NCBI RefSeq assembly: GCF_003259845.1
Contig: NZ_QLMJ01000009.1
Coordinates: 186,001-250,000, forward strand
Direction: 5' to 3'
DNA: 64,000 nt
Origin: Actinoplanes lutulentus
Lineage (GTDB): Bacteria > Actinomycetota > Actinomycetes > Mycobacteriales > Micromonosporaceae
Of this stretch, positions 60,322 to 64,000 are shown piece by piece. The position numbers and the translations under genes were made by a program. Every line of letters starts with the position of its first letter. Within the stretch, counting starts at the first letter, position 1. Below the pieces are notes generated by a model that did no database searches, was not told where the DNA came from, and worked only from the letters and a program-made list of their open reading frames with translations.

Positions 60322-61836
60322 TCAGGACTGGGTGATCTTCAGGCTGTCCACCGCGGCCTCCACCAGTGACGCCGTGCCCGCGTCAGAGGCTTCCACCTGG
60401 ACACGGATCGTCTGTCCCGCGTACCCGGAAAGGCTTGCCGACGCGGCCGCCCAGGCCGCCGCCTTGTTGCTCGCCGCGCCGGTGAGGCTCACCAGCGTGG
60501 TGGTCGTCGAGCCGGAGACCACCCGGACCCGCAGATAGTCGGCGCTGGTCGCGTTGTTCAGGTGGGCGAGGTACCACGACCAGGACAGCGTCAGCGTCCC
60601 TGACGACGGCAGCGTGATCGACGGCGACAGCAGCGAGCTGACACCACCGTCCAGGTCGTTGGCGCCCGCGCTGGCGCCCGCCGTAGCCCCGGTCACCAGC
60701 GCGTAGCTGCCCGATGCCGCCGCGTCCAGCTGCGTCGCCACTCCGGAACTGCTCGTCGCCGCCGGGTTGCCGCGCTCGAACAGCCCTGACGTCGCGGTGT
60801 CGGCCGTACCCCGGGTCCACGTCGTGGCCGTCTCCAGGTCGTCGGACCAGACGGTGGTCCCGGTGGGCGGCTGGGTTCCGCCTCCGTCCGCCAAGGCCCA
60901 GACCGTGTACGCGATAGCGTCCGAATTCCGGTCGAGTGCGGTGTCGTTGATGTTCGTGATCGTGTCGCACGCCGCGTGGTAACACGGGTCGAAGCGGGTA
61001 GCCGTGCCACCCCAGAGCGCCACCTGCGCCGACGTCTTCGTGCCCTCGGCGCCGGTGAAGATGCCACCGGCGGGGATCCCGGCCGCGATGAAGGGGCCGT
61101 AGTCACTGCGCCCGTCGAAGTCGGTGCCCCGGGTCGGTACGCCGATCGAGGTGAAGTAAGCGGCGAGCGTCTGCTCGATCTGCGCCGAGCCGGTGGGGCC
61201 GGGGCCCGATCCGGTGCCGTCCGAGTTGTCACCGTCGTACAGGAAGTATCCCGGGTTCGGGGATCCGACCATGTCGAAGTTCAGGTACCCGGTGATCGCC
61301 GCCTTCTGGGCGGTGGTCAGCGAGTTCACGTACGCGGTCGAGCCCCGCAGACCCAGTTCCTCGGCGCCCCACCAGCCGAAACGCAGGTGCCGGTCGGGCT
61401 GGAAGCCGGTGCGTGCCACCTGCAACGCGACTTCGAGGTTGGCCGCCGAGCCGGTCCCGTTGTCGTTGATGCCGGGTCCCGCGGTGACGCTGTCCAGGTG
61501 CGCGCCGATCATCAGCGTGTCGCTGGTGTCGCCGCCGGGCCAGTCGGCGATCAGGTTGTACCCGGTGGCGCCGTTGTAGGTGAACGACTGCTGGGTGGTG
61601 GTGAAACCGGCCGCGTCGAGCAGGTTCTTCACGTACGTCACCGACGCGAGGTAACCGGGCCGGCCGTGCGCCCGGTTGCCGCCGTTGGCGGTGGCGATGC
61701 TCTGCAGCTGGGTGAGGTGTGCCTTCACATTGGTGACCGAGATGTCCGGAGCGGCAGCGGCTTGTACCGGTGACGCGGCGGCGGTGAGGCCGCCGGCGAC
61801 CAGCAGGGAGACGCCGAGCAGGGGAAGGGCGCGCAC
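60322..61836 (-). CDS. Secreted M28-family aminopeptidase with C-terminal beta domain
   Basis: The 504-residue protein has a signal peptide (ALPLLGVSLLVAGGLTAAASPVQAAAA). Its M28 domain, like Streptomyces griseus aminopeptidase, holds the zinc ligands LMIGAHLDSV (His), GINDNGTGSA (Asp), WGAEELGLRGS (catalytic and ligand Glu), LNFDMVGSPN (Asp) and CYHAACDT (His). Residues about 340-504 are a MAM/jelly-roll-like domain (VWSDDLETATTWTRG...), which may bind substrate or cell wall. GTG 61836 follows GGAGG by five bases. It probably releases N-terminal amino acids from extracellular peptides. Confidence 0.93.
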   Translation of the reverse strand: MRALPLLGVSLLVAGGLTAAASPVQAAAAPDISVTNVKAHLTQLQSIATANGGNRAHGRPGYLASVTYVKNLLDAAGFTTTQQSFTYNGATGYNLIADWPGGDTSDTLMIGAHLDSVTAGPGINDNGTGSAANLEVALQVARTGFQPDRHLRFGWWGAEELGLRGSTAYVNSLTTAQKAAITGYLNFDMVGSPNPGYFLYDGDNSDGTGSGPGPTGSAQIEQTLAAYFTSIGVPTRGTDFDGRSDYGPFIAAGIPAGGIFTGAEGTKTSAQVALWGGTATRFDPCYHAACDTITNINDTALDRNSDAIAYTVWALADGGGTQPPTGTTVWSDDLETATTWTRGTADTATSGLFERGNPAATSSSGVATQLDAAASGSYALVTGATAGASAGANDLDGGVSSLLSPSITLPSSGTLTLSWSWYLAHLNNATSADYLRVRVVSGSTTTTLVSLTGAASNKAAAWAAASASLSGYAGQTIRVQVEASDAGTASLVEAAVDSLKITQS

Positions 61837-62064
61837 GGGATCCTCCGCGACTTGAAGCGACGAAGCACGACTTAAAACATCGACGAGCATCGCAGAGGCC
61901 GCAGGCCAGCCCTCCATATCAATAGATACCTATCACCGTTTTCGAATCGCAATCGTAAATTCAAGGTTTCCGAAGCTGCGCATGTCCATGCCTTGATGTT
62001 TAGAGTGCGTTGATCGCCCCGGAGTCACGGCGACCACTGTGACTCGAATTTCGGAAGGCATGGG

Positions 62065-63666
62065 ATGCGAAAAATCCTTGCGGCCACCCTGGCCGCATCC
62101 GTCGGGCTCCTGATCGGAGCCGGCGTGATCCCGGCCTCGGCTTCTGCTCACCAGGAGCCGGGTTACACCCCTCCGGCGATCAGCTGGGGGAAATGCGCGA
62201 GCGCGGGCCTGAACGCCCGTGGCGCGGAGTGCGGTTTCCTGATCGTGCCGCTGGACTACGCGAAGCCCAAGAGCACCAAGATCAAGATTGCCGTCTCGCG
62301 GATCAAGCACACGTCCACGGCCGCCGAGTACCAGGGCGTCATGCTCACCAACCCGGGCGGCCCGGGCGGTTCCGGTCTCACCCTGTCGGTGCTGGGTGAG
62401 TACGTTCCGAACGACGCCGGCAGCTACTTCGACTGGATCGGCTTCGACCCGCGCGGCGTCGGCTCCAGCGTTCCGGCGCTCACCTGCGACGTGGACTACG
62501 CCGGTTACAACCGGCCGTTCTACGTCCCGGTGAACAAGTCCCTCGAGAAGCAGTGGCTGGCCAAGGCCAAGGGCTACGCGAAGGACTGCGACAAAGCGGG
62601 CGGCGCGCTGCTCGACCACGTCAAGACCACCGACACGGTCGCCGACATGGAGAGCCTGCGGAAGGCCCTCGGCCAGAAGCAGATCAACTACTACGGCTTC
62701 TCGTACGGCACGTACCTCGGCCAGGTCTACGCCACGCTGCACCCGGACAAGGTGCGCAAGTTCGTCTTCGACGGCGTGGTGAACCCGGAGGGCGTCTGGT
62801 ACCAGGCGAACCTCGACCAGGATGTTCAGTTCGACAAGAACATGGACGTCTACTTCGCGTGGGTCGCCAAGTACGACTCGGTCTACCACCTCGGCAAGAC
62901 CGCGAAGTCGGTCAAGCAGAAGTACTACTCGACGCTGTACTCGCTGATCAAGAAGCCGGCCGCCGGCAAGATCGGCCCGGACGAGTGGAACGACATCTTC
63001 GTCTCGGCCGGTTACTACGTCTTCGGCTGGGAGTCGGTGGCCGAGGCGTTCGCCGCCTGGGTCAACGACAAGGACCCGTCGCTGCTGCTGGAGAACTACC
63101 CGGAGCCGGGTGGCGCGGGCTCCGACAACGGCTACGCGATGTACCTGGCCGTTCAGTGCAGCGACGTGAAGTGGCCGACCAACTGGAACAAGTGGCAGCG
63201 GGACAACTGGAAGATCCACTCCAAGTACCCGTTCATCACCTGGAACAACGCCTGGTACAACGCGCCCTGCATCAACTGGGGCACGAAGCCGGGCAAGCCG
63301 GTCGAGATCAAGGGCAAGAAGTCGCCGGAGATCCTGCTGATCGCCGAGACCAACGACGCCGCCACGCCTTACGACGGCGCTCTTGAGGTCCGCAAGCGCT
63401 TCCCGAAGTCGGTGCTCATCGAGGGCGTCGGCGGCACCACCCACTCGGGTTCGCTGAACGGCATCGCCTGCACCGACAACCTGATCGCGGACTACCTGGC
63501 CACCGGCGAACTGCCGGACCGGGTCCGCGGCAACCGTTCCGACGCGCAGTGCGACCCGATCCCGCAGCCGGTTCCGGCCGCTGCGGGCGCGGCAGTCGCG
63601 AAGCGCTCGGCGGCGCCTGCCGGCCTCCCGGCCGACATCCGCGCCGAGATCGGCGTTCGTCGCTAG
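62065..63666 (+). CDS. Secreted S33-family tripeptidyl aminopeptidase-like hydrolase
   Basis: The 533-residue protein has a signal peptide (MRKILAATLAASVGLLIGAGVIPASASA). The alpha/beta-hydrolase fold of Streptomyces Tap/SlpD type follows: MLTNPGGPGGSGLT (oxyanion), IGFDPRGVGSS, NYYGFSYGTYLGQVYA (nucleophile Ser), LLIAETNDAATPYDGA (Asp), GVGGTTHSGSL (His) and a TAP-like C-terminal domain with Cys residues. It cleaves tripeptides from exported proteins or peptides. GGAAGG lies seven bases before the ATG. Its 3' end has a perfect terminator. Codon usage here is strongly biased to C-ending codons, suggesting high expression. Confidence 0.93.
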   Translation: MRKILAATLAASVGLLIGAGVIPASASAHQEPGYTPPAISWGKCASAGLNARGAECGFLIVPLDYAKPKSTKIKIAVSRIKHTSTAAEYQGVMLTNPGGPGGSGLTLSVLGEYVPNDAGSYFDWIGFDPRGVGSSVPALTCDVDYAGYNRPFYVPVNKSLEKQWLAKAKGYAKDCDKAGGALLDHVKTTDTVADMESLRKALGQKQINYYGFSYGTYLGQVYATLHPDKVRKFVFDGVVNPEGVWYQANLDQDVQFDKNMDVYFAWVAKYDSVYHLGKTAKSVKQKYYSTLYSLIKKPAAGKIGPDEWNDIFVSAGYYVFGWESVAEAFAAWVNDKDPSLLLENYPEPGGAGSDNGYAMYLAVQCSDVKWPTNWNKWQRDNWKIHSKYPFITWNNAWYNAPCINWGTKPGKPVEIKGKKSPEILLIAETNDAATPYDGALEVRKRFPKSVLIEGVGGTTHSGSLNGIACTDNLIADYLATGELPDRVRGNRSDAQCDPIPQPVPAAAGAAVAKRSAAPAGLPADIRAEIGVRR

Positions 63667-63673
63667 AAACGGT

Positions 63674-63707
63674 GAAAGGGCCCGGGCGCACGCGCCCGGG
63701 CCCTTTC
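63674..63707. terminator. Bidirectional terminator with perfect 16-bp stem
   Basis: GAAAGGGCCCGGGCGC and its exact complement are separated by two bases, flanked by AAA and TTT at the stem base. It separates the convergent S33 hydrolase and ABC ATPase genes. Confidence 0.9.
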
Positions 63708-63714
63708 TCGTGAG

Positions 63715-64000
63715 CTACTTGGCAGCTGCTTTCTTGGCCAGCTGGATCTGCTCGTAGACCCTCGTCCGCAGTTCGATGAAGCGAGGATCGGCCCGGGTGT
63801 GCAGCTGATCCCGCTCGGCCGGCAGGTCGATGACCAGCTCGTCCTGCACGACCGTCGGTGACGACGACAGCATCACCACGCGCCGGCCCAGATAGACCGC
63901 CTCGTCGATGTCGTGCGTGACGAACAGGACGGTCACCTTGAGCCGCTGCCACAACTTGCGGACCAGGTCCTCCAGGTCCGCCCGGGTCTGCGCGTCGACG
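63715..64000 (-). CDS. ABC transporter ATP-binding protein, nitrate/sulfonate type (C-terminal end)
   Basis: The gene continues past the right edge of the window; 95 residues are present, ending AKKAAAK. The visible part starts DAQTRADLEDLV after the D-loop position. It has the H-loop motif VTVLFVTHDIDEAVYLGRRVVMLSSSPTVVQ, typical of SsuB/TauB/NrtD ATPases that import nitrate, sulfonates or taurine. The rest of the transporter must lie outside the window. Confidence 0.88.
   Translation of the reverse strand, partial: VDAQTRADLEDLVRKLWQRLKVTVLFVTHDIDEAVYLGRRVVMLSSSPTVVQDELVIDLPAERDQLHTRADPRFIELRTRVYEQIQLAKKAAAK

Overview
This 64 kb window is high-GC actinobacterial DNA, most likely from Actinoplanes or another Micromonosporaceae. 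The evidence is the strongly G/C-biased third codon positions, frequent GTG starts, operons joined by ATGA/GTGA overlaps, TANNNT -10 boxes placed for leaderless mRNAs, and typical families (SigE-family sigma factor, SpoIIE-type phosphatase, class F sortase, DUF2510 protein, two-adaptor MacAB exporter). No rRNA or tRNA gene, CRISPR array, transposase or integrase was found. It reads as ordinary chromosome with several accessory and repeat-rich stretches.

Layout. 0-4.7 kb: end of a DUF72 gene, a small membrane protein, a peptide-type solute-binding protein, a secreted polyester hydrolase (PET hydrolase/cutinase family) and an RtcB-type RNA ligase with an odd low-complexity insertion. 4.7-7 kb: tandem repeats, a frameshifted gene and a repeat-rich hypothetical. 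7-13.9 kb: TetR/metallo-beta-lactamase-fold pair with a visible double operator, two SDR enzymes, Lrp regulator/MFS exporter pair, and an acetyltransferase-TetR operon. 13.9-15.7 kb: 1.8 kb of non-coding hairpin repeats. 15.7-21.9 kb: an operon for rhamnulose phosphorylation, cleavage and lactate oxidation (RhaB, aldolase-dehydrogenase fusion, LutABC). 22-29.5 kb: SUKH protein, hypotheticals, zinc alcohol dehydrogenase, lipoprotein, hybrid histidine kinase with divergent response regulator, and a PIN-domain pair. 29.5-34.9 kb: a minimal degenerate histidine kinase divergent from a MacA-MacA-MacB-permease export operon. 35-36.8 kb: STAS antagonist facing a SpoIIE phosphatase. 36.8-40.4 kb: M20 hydrolase, GNAT, SIS protein and an enolase-superfamily racemase, resembling the N-succinyl D- to L-amino acid pathway. 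40.6-45.4 kb: kinase-like protein, alpha/beta hydrolase, SigE-family sigma factor with membrane partner, class III aminotransferase. 45.4-50 kb: a 1520-residue pseudo-caspase / transmembrane / beta-propeller protein. 50-53.3 kb: hairpin repeat, DnaA-box-like sites, a frameshifted AbiEi/DUF559 gene and a membrane HHH protein. 53.3-64 kb: APC permease, universal stress protein, secreted beta-helix protein, sortase pair, repeat block, DUF2510 protein, secreted M28 and S33 peptidases, and the end of a nitrate/sulfonate-type ABC ATPase.

Two families of dispersed palindromic repeats (a 39-bp GTGTCGA...TCGACAC hairpin and a GAGCCGTAG element) recur at distant non-coding sites and at two loci lie together in the same order. 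Two genes carry apparent frameshifts, and several genes contain in-frame minisatellites. The most unusual gene products are the pseudo-caspase receptor-like protein, the RtcB with its insertion, a TetR with a lysine/alanine/proline tail, and the polyester hydrolase.
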